Assembly: GCA_946411565.1 (NCBI GenBank)
Contig: CAMKEM010000018.1
Span: 1-47,351, forward strand
Length of the DNA: 47,351 nt
From: an uncultured Prevotellaceae bacterium
Lineage (GTDB): Bacteria > Bacteroidota > Bacteroidia > Bacteroidales > Bacteroidaceae
Direction: 5' to 3'
In this document: positions 34,215 to 42,941 of the stretch, in pieces
How positions within the stretch are numbered: position 1 is the stretch's first letter
Layout of the letters: each line of letters begins with the position of its first letter
Notes under the pieces: generated by a model
Database searches by the model: none
What the model was told of the DNA's origin: nothing
Seen by the model: only the letters and a program-made list of their open reading frames with translations
Position numbers and translations under genes: made by a program

Positions 34215-35123
34215 TTATTCTGACATATTCTTTATATAAGGTAGTTCTGGCAATTCTCCAAAACCGTAGAATGCCTTTGCATTACCACCAAGGAATGCTG
34301 TCTTTTCTGCCATAGTCATCTCGTTGCTCTTGAGAATGAAATCGTAAGACATACGATAGGTGATAGCTGTAATAGTGCGAGGATAGTCAGAGCCCCACAT
34401 CAGTTTATCCATACCTACAAGATCGGCAGCCTCACGAATAGATTTGACTGCAGAAGGGAATGGGTAGAACTCGCTATTGTATAGCCAAGTAATACCTCCA
34501 GACTCCACCATCACGTTCTTACCGCAATTAGCCAGTTTCACCTGACTGCGGAAAGAAGGTGTCGTTACCATTCCGAAATGTCCTATTGCAACTTTCAGTT
34601 CTGGGCATTCCTTGATTACCTCTGCCATTTCCGCTATCTGCTTCTCATCATCAGCAAGGCACATTGAGAGTATCATCTTCTTCTCTTCCATAGCCTTGAA
34701 CATAGGCATACGCTCGATAAGCGATCCTTTGATTCTATGTCCTGGGATAGCGATGCCGCGGAAATTCTTGCTCAAGGCATTTACCTGCTGGGCAAGATCG
34801 TCCTTCGTGTTAATATCGGTCAGCATACCCATGCAGAAGAACCTGTCTGGATATTGATTCTGCACTATAGCGAGATAGTCATTCTGATTGCCGTCGATAA
34901 TCTCCTGAACAACAACGGCTGCACCAACCTGAGCATAATCCATATTTGAAAGGAATACCTCGGCTGTGTTCTTGCCGTCAATCATAAAAGGAGGAAGCAT
35001 CTGTCGCTCTTCGCCAAAGAACTCCGAGCGTGAAGGATTGCTTTTCAACGAACGTATTGGCTGTCCGTCAACAACCGTATTCTGATTTAGCCACAAATGG
35101 CTGTGAGCATCAATTATTTGCAT
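34215..35123 (-). CDS. Amidohydrolase 2 family protein, probable sugar lactonase
   Basis: A 302-residue TIM-barrel metal hydrolase (PF04909). It starts MQIIDAHSHLW with His7 and His9, has VAIGHFGM with a conserved His, and LMWGSDYPRT with the catalytic Asp. Relatives include L-fucono-1,5-lactonase and L-rhamnono-lactonase. Position between an L-fucose/L-galactose dehydrogenase-like AKR and an MDR dehydrogenase, next to FucP, supports lactone hydrolysis. Substrate is inferred. Confidence 0.82.
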   Translation of the reverse strand: MQIIDAHSHLWLNQNTVVDGQPIRSLKSNPSRSEFFGEERQMLPPFMIDGKNTAEVFLSNMDYAQVGAAVVVQEIIDGNQNDYLAIVQNQYPDRFFCMGMLTDINTKDDLAQQVNALSKNFRGIAIPGHRIKGSLIERMPMFKAMEEKKMILSMCLADDEKQIAEMAEVIKECPELKVAIGHFGMVTTPSFRSQVKLANCGKNVMVESGGITWLYNSEFYPFPSAVKSIREAADLVGMDKLMWGSDYPRTITAITYRMSYDFILKSNEMTMAEKTAFLGGNAKAFYGFGELPELPYIKNMSE

Positions 35124-35161
35124 AATCTACTATACTCTTTACCCCTTCTATTTTATACTTA

Positions 35162-36109
35162 TTAGGAATTCTTCCACCTTACTCTCATCTGATCTCCGAT
35201 GATTTCCTGAACCTCCTTTACGAGATTCCAGTCTATTGGAGCTTCTGCATATTCAATGTTCTTCTTCACATTATCAGGATTTGCAGAAGAGAATAGGGTA
35301 GTGGCAATACGAGGATTGCTGATAGCATACTGAATGGCAAGTTTCTCAATTGGATAGCCCTTTGCCGCACAATGTTGAACTGCCTTCTGGCAAGCCTCTA
35401 CGAGTGATTTTGGAGCAGGATGCCAATCAGGTACACCACGAGATGAGAGCAAGCCCATAGAAAGAGGTGAGGCATTAATGATACCTACGTTATGCTGCTC
35501 AAAGAAATCGAAATACTCATTAAGCAATTCGTCATTCAGACTATAATGACAGAAACAGAGAGTTGCCTCCACAGTACCAGCAGGCACATTCTCAATCACC
35601 CATTTGATATTCTCTGGCTGAAGGTCTGTGATGCCCACATGACCAACAACACCCTTCTTCTTCAGCTCTACGAGTGCAGGAAGAGTCTCTTCTGCAACCT
35701 TCTGCAAACCGCCAGGGAGAGAAGCCTGAAACTCGATGTCGTGAACATTAATAAGGTCTATATACTCAATGTTTAGACGCTCCATACTCTCATAAACGCT
35801 ATCTGTAACGCGCTTTGCTGAATAGTCCCAAGTGTTCACGCCATCCTTGCCATAACGTCCCACCTTTGTTGAAAGGTAATACTTATCGCGAGGAATTTCC
35901 TTGAGAGCCTTTCCCAGTACGGTCTCTGCCTTATAGTGACCATAGTATGGAGAAACGTCTATGAAGTTCATACCACCTTCAACGGCAGTAAACACAGCAT
36001 TTATTGCTTCAGATTCCTTGATGTTGCGGAACACGCCGCCAAGTGAAGATGCACCGAATGAAAGGGCTGAAACCTTCATTCCTGTTTTTCCGATTTCGTT
36101 GTATTGCAT
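35162..36109 (-). CDS. Aldo/keto reductase, L-fucose/L-galactose dehydrogenase-like
   Basis: A 315-residue AKR. The catalytic tetrad is visible: Asp51 and Tyr56 (FIDVSPYYG), Lys82 (STKVGRYG) and His123 (NVHDIEFQ). VTDSVYESMERLNIEYIDL, WHPAPKSLV and the CHYSLNDELL segment strongly resemble plant L-galactose dehydrogenase and bacterial L-fucose dehydrogenase. It likely oxidises the free sugar to a lactone, the first step of a non-phosphorylated pathway. First gene of the minus-strand operon; a TAACTTTG box lies at 36216-36209. Confidence 0.87.
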   Translation of the reverse strand: MQYNEIGKTGMKVSALSFGASSLGGVFRNIKESEAINAVFTAVEGGMNFIDVSPYYGHYKAETVLGKALKEIPRDKYYLSTKVGRYGKDGVNTWDYSAKRVTDSVYESMERLNIEYIDLINVHDIEFQASLPGGLQKVAEETLPALVELKKKGVVGHVGITDLQPENIKWVIENVPAGTVEATLCFCHYSLNDELLNEYFDFFEQHNVGIINASPLSMGLLSSRGVPDWHPAPKSLVEACQKAVQHCAAKGYPIEKLAIQYAISNPRIATTLFSSANPDNVKKNIEYAEAPIDWNLVKEVQEIIGDQMRVRWKNS

Positions 36110-36208
36110 AAAGAGAATTAACTATAATATTTATTGGTATATGGTCTAAGGACTAAGGCTTATAGAGTGCGAACTTTGACTTTTGGACTTTGACCTTATT
36201 TCCGACTG

Positions 36209-36216
36209 CAAAGTTA
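36209..36216 (-). promoter_or_regulatory. -7 box of the fucose-type operon
   Basis: TAACTTTG on the minus strand, 100 bases upstream of the AKR start. The -33 element is poor (TATG at the expected spacing), consistent with a promoter needing an activator such as the divergent AraC protein. Confidence 0.55.
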
Positions 36217-36320
36217 CGAACATTTGTGATAATAGCCATATATTTTTCCGCCAAAAGATAGGATAAAACCGACGTAAAGAGCGAGAAATGTAATATGTAA
36301 TAGCATTTTCCCGATAATTA

Positions 36321-36352
36321 TTTGGATAATTCACGTTTTTTTATTTACTTTG
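36321..36352 (+). promoter_or_regulatory. Promoter of the AraC-type regulator gene
   Basis: TTTG (36321-36324), 20 bases, TTACTTTG (36345-36352). One base from the consensus -7 box. The leader is about 42 bases. Confidence 0.7.
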
Positions 36353-36400
36353 CAACACTAAACAATATTAAAACGTAAATATAGACGGTAAATTAGACTA

Positions 36401-37252
36401 ATGCATAACTCTATAGACGAGTTACATATTTTCACTCTAAATGTCGGGTTTGCACATCACGATGCAGATTGGAACTGGCAGAATGTGCGAAGTCCTTTCG
36501 CACGCCTCTACTATGTTACCGAGGGCGAGGCTCAGGTTGATATAGAAGGAGTTATCCACACTCTTACCCCTGGGCATCTCTATTTCATTCCTGCCTTTAC
36601 CAAGCATACTAATATATGTAAAGGTATATTTGCCCACTATTATCTTCATCTGTATGAAGAGGCGGCAACATCTATGCTTGATGAATGGAAATTCCCTGTA
36701 GAATTGCCTGCAACATCAACCGACTTGCATCTTTTCCAACGAATGTGCGAGTTGTTTCCTGATTGTGCCTTGCCTGCGTCAAATCCAACGACATACGACA
36801 ATCATCAGACGTTAGCCCAGAATCTCCATAGCAATCTCATGCGTCCGTTGGGAGAAAAGATGGAGTCAAGAGGCATCGTGTTTCTCCTGATGTCACGTTT
36901 CGTCTCGGCTGCTACGCCGAAGTCGCTCGTTAAGGATGACCGTATAAGTAATGCAATCGCCTATATCAGAAGCAATATTAGCGGACGTATCGAAATCAGC
37001 AAATTGGCTGATATGGCTTGTATGTCGAAGGATCATTTCACTCGTATGTTCCGAAAGGAAACAGGTGAGACTCCAAACCAATACATAATCCTTCGAAAGA
37101 TGGAGAAGGCGGAACTCCTGATAGTTACAACTGAGATGTCTGTCAAATCCATAGCAAATGCCTTGGGATACGACGATTCTTCATATTTCAATCGGCTCTT
37201 CCGAAAGCAGACAGGAGTTACTCCTCAGCAGTATCGCGAGAGCCAGATGTAA
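36401..37252 (+). CDS. AraC family transcriptional regulator
   Basis: A 283-residue regulator. The N-terminal cupin-like sensor domain has EGEAQVDIEGVIHTLTPGHL with the phrase YFIPAFTKHT. The C-terminal 100 residues contain two HTH motifs (ISKLADMACMSKDHFTRMFR and VKSIANALGYDDSSYFNRLF) and the family end TGVTPQQYRE. It sits between the catabolic operon and the FucP-like gene, so sensing the sugar and activating both is the natural guess. Confidence 0.92.
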   Translation: MHNSIDELHIFTLNVGFAHHDADWNWQNVRSPFARLYYVTEGEAQVDIEGVIHTLTPGHLYFIPAFTKHTNICKGIFAHYYLHLYEEAATSMLDEWKFPVELPATSTDLHLFQRMCELFPDCALPASNPTTYDNHQTLAQNLHSNLMRPLGEKMESRGIVFLLMSRFVSAATPKSLVKDDRISNAIAYIRSNISGRIEISKLADMACMSKDHFTRMFRKETGETPNQYIILRKMEKAELLIVTTEMSVKSIANALGYDDSSYFNRLFRKQTGVTPQQYRESQM

Positions 37253-37344
37253 AACTCTAATTCAAGTGAATAGTGAAAAGTGAATAGTGAATAATTTAAG
37301 TTACACAAACTCCTAATCACTAACCCCTAAATTCTAAAAAATAA

Positions 37345-38643
37345 ATGAACGAAGTAAAAACTAAACTCGTAGAACGTAAGAATCTCATTACGTTCATTCT
37401 CATCACCTCACTCTTCTCGTTGTGGGGCTTCGCTAACGACATTACAAACCCTATGGTGGCTGCATTCCAAACCATAATGGAGCTATCTGCTTCAAAGGCT
37501 TCTATGGTACAGTTTGCTTTCTATGGCGGCTATGCCACGATGGCAATCCCAGCAGCCCTCTTCATAAAGAAATACAGCTATAAGGCAGGCATACTTGTAG
37601 GACTCGCCCTTTACGCAATAGGCGCATTCATGTTCATACCTGCAGCCGAATACCAGATGTTCAGTTTCTTCTGCATCTCGCTCTATGTGCTTACCTTCGG
37701 ACTCGCATTCCTCGAAACTACAGCCAATCCTTACATCCTCTCTCTTGGTGCTCCTGAGAATGCCACTCGTCGTCTCAATCTCGCGCAGGCATTCAATCCT
37801 ATGGGCTCTCTCTGCGGAATGTTCATAGCAAGCAACGTGGTCCTTGCATCTCTCGATAGTGATACTGAGGCGGTTCGTGCCGTTGGATTCTCTACTCTCG
37901 ATCAGGCAACTAAGGATACCATTCGTCTTCACGACCTTGCAGTAATTCGTGATCCTTATGTAGCCCTCGGATGTGTCGTTGCCCTCGTCTTTGTTATCAT
38001 AGCAATCTTTGTGAAGAAGGATAAGAAGGAGGAATGCGAAGAGCCAAAGGCTATGGATTCACTTCGTCGTCTGGCTGCTAATCCTTGCTATCGTGAGGGC
38101 GTTATCGCGCAGATGTTCTATGTAGCTGCACAGATTATGTGCTGGACTTTCATCATCCAGTATGCTGACCGTCTTGGTATCGATAAATCAACTGCACAGA
38201 AGTATAACATCGTGGCTATGAGTATGTTCCTGTGTAGTAGATTCATCAGCACTTTCCTGATGAAATATGTAAATGGAAGTCGTTTGTTGATGATATTTGC
38301 CATTTGTGCTATGTGTACAACGGCTGGAACAATCCTCATCGATGGTATGGGCGGTCTTTATTGCCTTGTTGCAACCTCAGCATTCATGAGCCTTATGTTC
38401 CCTACAATCTATGGCATAGCCCTCGAAGGCGTTGACAAGGACAAAACTCTCGGAGCAGCCTTCCTCGTAATGGCAATCGTAGGAGGAGCCTTGATGCCAC
38501 CTATGCAGGGAGCGATAATCGACCTCGGAACGGTAGCAGGAATGGCATCTGTAAATGCCTCTTTCATCCTTCCGTTCATCTGTTTCTGTATCATAGCGAT
38601 TTATGGTTATAGATCAATTAAGCCAATAGTTATCAAAAAATAA
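37345..38643 (+). CDS. fucP: FucP-like sugar:proton symporter (MFS)
   Basis: A 432-residue transporter with 12 hydrophobic segments. It closely follows the FucP family: SLFSLWGFANDITNPMV in TM1 carries the Asn-Asp motif, FLETTANPYILSLG carries the TM4 Glu, and AQAFNPMGSLCGMFI follows. AFMSLMFPTIYGIALEG and GGALMPPMQG in the second half are also typical. It lies 92 bp after the AraC gene without a clear promoter, so read-through is likely. L-fucose is the likeliest substrate given its neighbours; a related sugar is possible. Confidence 0.92.
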   Translation: MNEVKTKLVERKNLITFILITSLFSLWGFANDITNPMVAAFQTIMELSASKASMVQFAFYGGYATMAIPAALFIKKYSYKAGILVGLALYAIGAFMFIPAAEYQMFSFFCISLYVLTFGLAFLETTANPYILSLGAPENATRRLNLAQAFNPMGSLCGMFIASNVVLASLDSDTEAVRAVGFSTLDQATKDTIRLHDLAVIRDPYVALGCVVALVFVIIAIFVKKDKKEECEEPKAMDSLRRLAANPCYREGVIAQMFYVAAQIMCWTFIIQYADRLGIDKSTAQKYNIVAMSMFLCSRFISTFLMKYVNGSRLLMIFAICAMCTTAGTILIDGMGGLYCLVATSAFMSLMFPTIYGIALEGVDKDKTLGAAFLVMAIVGGALMPPMQGAIIDLGTVAGMASVNASFILPFICFCIIAIYGYRSIKPIVIKK

Positions 38644-38709
38644 TAAATAATAGTTATCAAGAAAAACTAATACTATCTACGTTATCCGGTTACGTAAGAC
38701 TAAATCTTT

Positions 38710-38738
38710 AGCCCTCGATGCGTGCTGCATCGAGGGCT
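38710..38738 (+). terminator. Terminator after fucP
   Basis: A perfect 12-bp stem AGCCCTCGATGC/GCATCGAGGGCT with a 5-base loop; only a weak T-run (CTTGG) follows. The rest of the gap to 38851 is low-complexity TTGAAAATTG and CCTCTAACC repeats with no gene. Confidence 0.75.
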
Positions 38739-38851
38739 CTTGGTATAATTGAAAATTGAGAATTGATAATTGAAAATTAAAAGTTGCCCTCTAACCTCTC
38801 CCCTCTAACCTCTAACCTCCTAACCCAGAAGTGAAGCTTGCGAAACTTCAC

Positions 38852-39643
38852 TTATATTTTCTTAAAGTCCAGACATTTCTCGCCTCTCTTATGCTTGAAG
38901 TATATTGTAGCATAGATAACGAGAGCTACGGTTATTATTCTGCCGATGTTCGTTGCCAAGTTTCCTGCGGCTCCATATCCTTCTTCTCCAACAGGGAACA
39001 TTATCCATGCAACATCCATAAAGGCGTGTAGGGACATAGGAATCCATAGCCTGTAGTTCCATTCCACATACATCCAACTGAACAATATGCCACCTGTGCC
39101 TGTCACGAGAACTGCCAACAAAGTAGATACGACATCGTGTCCTTGATACAGATGTAGAAATCCGAAAATCAGCGAGGAGATGAGCGTTGCAGAAAGGAAT
39201 CCCCAACGGCAGTTGCGGAATAGCTGACCGAAAAGATATCCGCGGAATACCAATTCCTCAAATATTCCTGCCACGAAGCAAATTCCGATCTTATCCCAGT
39301 TCACATACAATTCTCCGCAAATGGCATTTACGACAAACATCGGTATTGTGAAAAGGAAGCCGATGGTGATGCTCTGGAAGAAACGCTTGTCTGATAATCC
39401 CAGTTCGCTCCATATCTTTTGTGGCTTATGTATGAGTAGCATGATGAGGATCATAGGTACCAGTACGATAAGCCAATGGCAGGTCATCCATAATGAATCT
39501 GAAAAATCCAGACAATCGGGAATGATAGTTGCGATTGTTGAATGTTTCTGACCGTCTTTGCCAGGAATAATCCTAAGGCGAAGTATGTGATAAATAATTA
39601 TACCTGATATTATCAGCAGGCTTTTTACCTTGTTTGATTTCAT
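38852..39643 (-). CDS. CPBP family intramembrane metalloprotease
   Basis: A 263-residue multi-spanning protein of the CAAX protease/bacteriocin-processing family (PF02517). The three motifs are visible: FEELVFRG with Glu129-Glu130 and Arg134, FGFLHLYQ with His164, and SLHAFMDVAW with His206 and Asp210. About seven hydrophobic helices. It stands alone with its own promoter; no peptide substrate gene is adjacent. Function in bacteria varies (peptide maturation, immunity). Confidence 0.88.
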   Translation of the reverse strand: MKSNKVKSLLIISGIIIYHILRLRIIPGKDGQKHSTIATIIPDCLDFSDSLWMTCHWLIVLVPMILIMLLIHKPQKIWSELGLSDKRFFQSITIGFLFTIPMFVVNAICGELYVNWDKIGICFVAGIFEELVFRGYLFGQLFRNCRWGFLSATLISSLIFGFLHLYQGHDVVSTLLAVLVTGTGGILFSWMYVEWNYRLWIPMSLHAFMDVAWIMFPVGEEGYGAAGNLATNIGRIITVALVIYATIYFKHKRGEKCLDFKKI

Positions 39644-39706
39644 TTGTCTTCTATGTATTTAATTTTTTTCAAATGCGTGATTTTGCACTACCTTTTTTTC
39701 CAAATG

Positions 39707-39738
39707 CAAAGTTACCTAAAAAATATCAAAACTCCAAA
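39707..39738 (-). promoter_or_regulatory. Promoter of the CPBP protease gene
   Basis: Minus strand TTTG (39738-39735), 20 bases, TAACTTTG (39714-39707). A full consensus match. Confidence 0.8.
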
Positions 39739-39794
39739 TAAAATGTGACTAATGCGTGACATTTAGCGTTGTCACATCATTGTCACGCCGTTTT

Positions 39795-39935
39795 CTTGCG
39801 GATATTGGCTTTTTTTCATATCTTTGCACTCGGAAATGGTTGATGGGTGTTGGGTGTTAGGTATGGTGTTTTGTCCCGCAAAATGAGTTGTTCGTCCCAA
39901 CTTCTTGCTGGTATTGACTATTTTTCATATCTTTG
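39795..39935 (+). promoter_or_regulatory. Duplicated promoter upstream of the zinc-ribbon gene
   Basis: Two copies of CTTG-N20-TATCTTTG followed by CACTCG: 39795-39826 and 39904-39935, 109 bp apart. The spacers are also alike (ATATTGGC / GTATTGAC, then a T-run and CATATC). The second would give a leader of about 35 bases. Between them is GGTGTT-rich sequence without a gene. Confidence 0.72.
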
Positions 39936-39974
39936 CACTCGAATTATTTATAACAAATGTAAATCTGATTAAGT

Positions 39975-40568
39975 ATGGAAAAGGAAATGCGTTTTTGCCA
40001 GAGTTGCGGAATGCCTCTGACTGATGAAATCCTCGGCACTAATGCCGATGGCTCAAAGAATGAAGAATATTGTATATACTGCTTCAAGGATGGAGCCTTC
40101 ACGGGTGACTTCACTATGGAAGAGATGATTGAGTTCTGTTCTCAGTTTGTGGAGCAGTATAATAAGGATAGTGGTCAGAACCTTACCAAGGAGGAGTACA
40201 AGGCTATGCTCCGTCAGTATTATCCTAATCTCAAGCGTTGGAGCACACCTACTGATCAGCTTCCTCATGCCAATTCTCCTCTCAAGCAGAAATTCATAGA
40301 CGAGGTGAATGCTCTCAACATTCCTGATATGCCTGTAATTGACAATCTCTTCGTGCTTCAGGGCTCTTTCATCAACCTTGAATATAAGATGAATGGCAAT
40401 ACGTTCTCTATTCTTGACAAGGAAAAGTCATATTGGGGTACTCAAGTTGAGAAGCAGAACTCCGATGGCAGATGCTACGGCATAGCTTGCGACGAGAAGT
40501 ACATTCTTGTGTCTGAATACGGCAAGGATGGGGCAGATGCAGAGGTCGTCGTACTCAAGCGCAGATAA
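39975..40568 (+). CDS. Zinc-ribbon domain protein
   Basis: A 197-residue protein. The N-terminus is a zf-ribbon_2-like (PF12674) domain with Cys8, Cys11 (FCQSCGMPL), Cys33 and Cys36 (YCIYCF), then a helical region to about residue 95. The last 90 residues form a beta-rich part with no match I recognise (DKEKSYWGTQVEK). Its stop overlaps the next ATG as TAATG, so the two are coupled. Function unknown; metal binding is well supported. Confidence 0.78.
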   Translation: MEKEMRFCQSCGMPLTDEILGTNADGSKNEEYCIYCFKDGAFTGDFTMEEMIEFCSQFVEQYNKDSGQNLTKEEYKAMLRQYYPNLKRWSTPTDQLPHANSPLKQKFIDEVNALNIPDMPVIDNLFVLQGSFINLEYKMNGNTFSILDKEKSYWGTQVEKQNSDGRCYGIACDEKYILVSEYGKDGADAEVVVLKRR

Positions 40569-41371
40569 TGTCGGAGAACTGGAGCATATACGCAGATTGG
40601 AATCCGTGGCATGGATGCACGAAGATAAGTCCAGGATGCAGGTATTGCTATGTATATCGTCAGGATGAGATGTACGGTAGTGATACTTCGAGCAACCTGT
40701 GCCGCAAGACAGCCGCTTTCAATCTCCCCCTCAAGCGCAAGCGTGACAAGACATGGAAAATAGAGAGCGGTAAGGTCGTTTTCACGTGCTTCACCTCCGA
40801 TTTCCTTCTGAAAGATGCTGATCCCTGGCGAGCCGAGTGCTGGAAGATGATGAAGATAAGGAAAGACCTGTGGTTCTACTTCTTCACCAAGCGCATAGAC
40901 CGTTTCATGGAATGCGTTCCCGATGACTGGGGCGACGGATATGATAATGTGCTCGTGGGATGTACCGTTGAGAATCAGAGTATGGCAGACTATCGCCTTC
41001 CTGTCTTTCGGTCGTTGCCCATAAAGCATAAGAGCATCATCGTTGCGCCGATGATAGAAGCGGTGGATCTCTCCGCCTATCTTGACGATACGATAGAGGA
41101 GGTGGCGGTAAGTGGAGAGTCGGGTGTGTATGCCCGTCCTTGCCATTATGATTGGATTCTCGCAGTTAGGGAACAATGTGTTGCGCATGACATTCCCTTC
41201 CGTTTCCACCAGACAGGTGCCTATTTCTTCAAGGATGGCAGGATGTATCGCGTTCCACGCCGCTTTCAGCTCTCTCAGGCTCACAAGGCGAACATAGACT
41301 ATCGAATAGATGAGTATATGGTGCCTGAAAAGATTAAATTTGAATGGAAAGAAGATGATTATCACGAATAG
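40568..41371 (+). CDS. DUF5131 (phage Gp37/Gp68-like) family protein
   Basis: A 267-residue protein starting MSENWSIYADWNPWHGCTKI. Cys17, Cys24 and Cys27 form a C-x6-C-x2-C cluster as expected for a radical-SAM-like iron-sulfur site in this family. FFTKRIDRF, VGCTVENQ and AVSGESG follow the family order, with FRFHQTGAYF near the end. Members occur in phages and bacterial genomes and have no settled function. It is coupled to the zinc-ribbon gene. A small GAATAGGC/GCCTATTC hairpin overlaps its stop. Confidence 0.82.
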   Translation: MSENWSIYADWNPWHGCTKISPGCRYCYVYRQDEMYGSDTSSNLCRKTAAFNLPLKRKRDKTWKIESGKVVFTCFTSDFLLKDADPWRAECWKMMKIRKDLWFYFFTKRIDRFMECVPDDWGDGYDNVLVGCTVENQSMADYRLPVFRSLPIKHKSIIVAPMIEAVDLSAYLDDTIEEVAVSGESGVYARPCHYDWILAVREQCVAHDIPFRFHQTGAYFFKDGRMYRVPRRFQLSQAHKANIDYRIDEYMVPEKIKFEWKEDDYHE

Positions 41372-41386
41372 GCTTTATGCCTATTC
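41366..41386 (+). terminator. Short hairpin at the end of the DUF5131 gene
   Basis: GAATAGGC-TTTAT-GCCTATTC, an 8-bp stem that overlaps the stop codon. No T-run follows, so it is a weak terminator at best. Up to 41513 the gap holds AATTAAC repeats and a CTCCCTC...GAGGGTG palindrome. Confidence 0.4.
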
Positions 41387-41513
41387 AATTAACAATTAAT
41401 AATTAACAATTAACATGCCTCTCACTCGCACATGAGCGATAAAAGGTAACTTCTCCCTCGCCCTACGGGAGAGGGTGTCACAAAGTGACGGGTGAGAAGC
41501 CTCACATTTACTT

Positions 41514-42041
41514 ATGATCACAATCCGTACAGCAACTGTGGCAGATGCAGAGAAACTTCTCGCAATCTATGCGCCATACGTAGAGAATACAGCAATCACG
41601 TTTGAATATACAGTTCCTTCCGTTGAGGAGTTCGCAGATAGAATCAAGAACACCCTTGCGAAATATCCTTATCTCGTGGCAGAGAAGGACGGGGAGATTC
41701 TTGGCTATGTGTATGCCAGCACCTTCAAGCCTCGAAGTGCCTATCGCCATTGCGTAGAGACGAGCATATACGTATCTCGTGAGGCTCATGGACAAGGCGT
41801 TGGAACCAAGCTGTACGAGGCTCTTGAAGAGGAACTGAAGAACAGGGGTATCATAAACCTTAATGCCTGCATAGCTTGGATAGATACTCCAAACTCGCAT
41901 CTTACCCACCAAAGTCCTGGATTCCATTCAAAGCTGGGCTATACGCGTGTGGCGCATTTCCACCGCTGTGGCTATAAGTTCGATGAATGGTATGACATGA
42001 TTTGGATGGAGAAACTCCTTGATGTAAAATACTTCAAGTGA
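41514..42041 (+). CDS. GNAT N-acetyltransferase, phosphinothricin acetyltransferase-like
   Basis: A 175-residue GNAT protein. It begins MITIRTATVADAEKLLAIYAPYV and continues with TFEYTVPSVEEFADRI, the usual start of the Bar/Pat-like group. The acetyl-CoA loop is SREAHGQGVGTKLYEAL. HSKLGYTRVAHFHRCGYKF is the conserved C-terminus. The family acetylates amino-acid-like or amine substrates; the actual one cannot be told. Confidence 0.9.
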   Translation: MITIRTATVADAEKLLAIYAPYVENTAITFEYTVPSVEEFADRIKNTLAKYPYLVAEKDGEILGYVYASTFKPRSAYRHCVETSIYVSREAHGQGVGTKLYEALEEELKNRGIINLNACIAWIDTPNSHLTHQSPGFHSKLGYTRVAHFHRCGYKFDEWYDMIWMEKLLDVKYFK

Positions 42042-42174
42042 TTTAACTTGTAAGAAGTGAAAGGAGTACAAGTAATTCCGCTCCTAAAGTCGCTTAAGTA
42101 GTACAAGACGATAGATTTAAGTGTTAAATACAATCGTCTTGACCTCCTTTTACACCTTCGAAACTTCAATAATT

Positions 42175-42717
42175 ATGCAGACAGAAAGATTATTACTTCG
42201 TCGTTGGGAAGATGCTGATGCAGAGGCTCTTTTCAAGTATGCCTCTGATCCCGATGTGGGAACTCGTGCCGGATGGCCTCCTCATAAATCCCTTGAGGAT
42301 AGTCTGACGGTTATTAGGGAGATATTCCAAAGTGACACCATGTGGGCTATTGTGCTCAAGGAAACCAACGAGCCTATTGGCAGTATAGGCTATCTCACGC
42401 AAGCGCAGAGTAACATCCCGATAGGGGAGAATGACTGTGAGGTCGGCTATTGGGTTGCAAAGCCATATTGGAATCAAGGCATCTGCACGGAGGCTTTGCG
42501 TCTTTTGCTCGACTATTGCCAGAACGAGAAGCATTTCGATAATATCTGGGCAGATTATTTCACTAAGAATCCCGCCTCTGGTCGTGTGATGCAGAAATGC
42601 GGTTTCGAGGATACTGGTAAGCTCCACCAATGCCCCCATCTCGTTGGAGGTGATAAGGATATGGTAAGAATCTATAAGCTAATGTCGAAAAGCAAACAGC
42701 AAGCTGTTTTAAACTGA
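42175..42717 (+). CDS. GNAT N-acetyltransferase, RimJ/RimL-like
   Basis: A 180-residue GNAT. It starts MQTERLLLRRWEDADAEALF, the standard RimJ/RimL opening, with the CoA-binding segment VAKPYWNQGICTEALRLLL and then VMQKCGFEDTG. The frame is open upstream from a GTG at 42121 but the ATG at 42175 fits the family start. The last eight or so codons are part of a palindromic repeat (AACAGC/GCTGTT), so its native C-terminus may have been replaced by repeat sequence. Confidence 0.88.
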   Translation: MQTERLLLRRWEDADAEALFKYASDPDVGTRAGWPPHKSLEDSLTVIREIFQSDTMWAIVLKETNEPIGSIGYLTQAQSNIPIGENDCEVGYWVAKPYWNQGICTEALRLLLDYCQNEKHFDNIWADYFTKNPASGRVMQKCGFEDTGKLHQCPHLVGGDKDMVRIYKLMSKSKQQAVLN

Positions 42718-42918
42718 CAATAATTACCAATCTTACCAATCTTAGTCCAATAAGAAAGGTTCGCTTACGCGAATCCTGAATAAAATTTACTCCCAATTTA
42801 CTTTCTGAAAACATTTCGGGGCGCAAGCCACGTTTCTTATTGGTTGAAGATTGGTAAGATTGGTAATTTTTGTCAGTTCAGCATCGGAGATGCGTTTATT
42901 TCGAATTTGTCGAATTTA
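42692..42918. repeat. Palindromic repeat left of phzF
   Basis: CTGACAA-TAATTACCAATCTTACC near 42714 pairs with the complementary arm ending TTTTTGTCAG at 42876, making a hairpin-like unit. The outer part 42821-42918 is repeated inverted at 43848-43935 beyond phzF. It fills the whole gap before phzF. Confidence 0.8.
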
Positions 42919-42941
42919 TGTTAAACTAACGAAATAGGATT

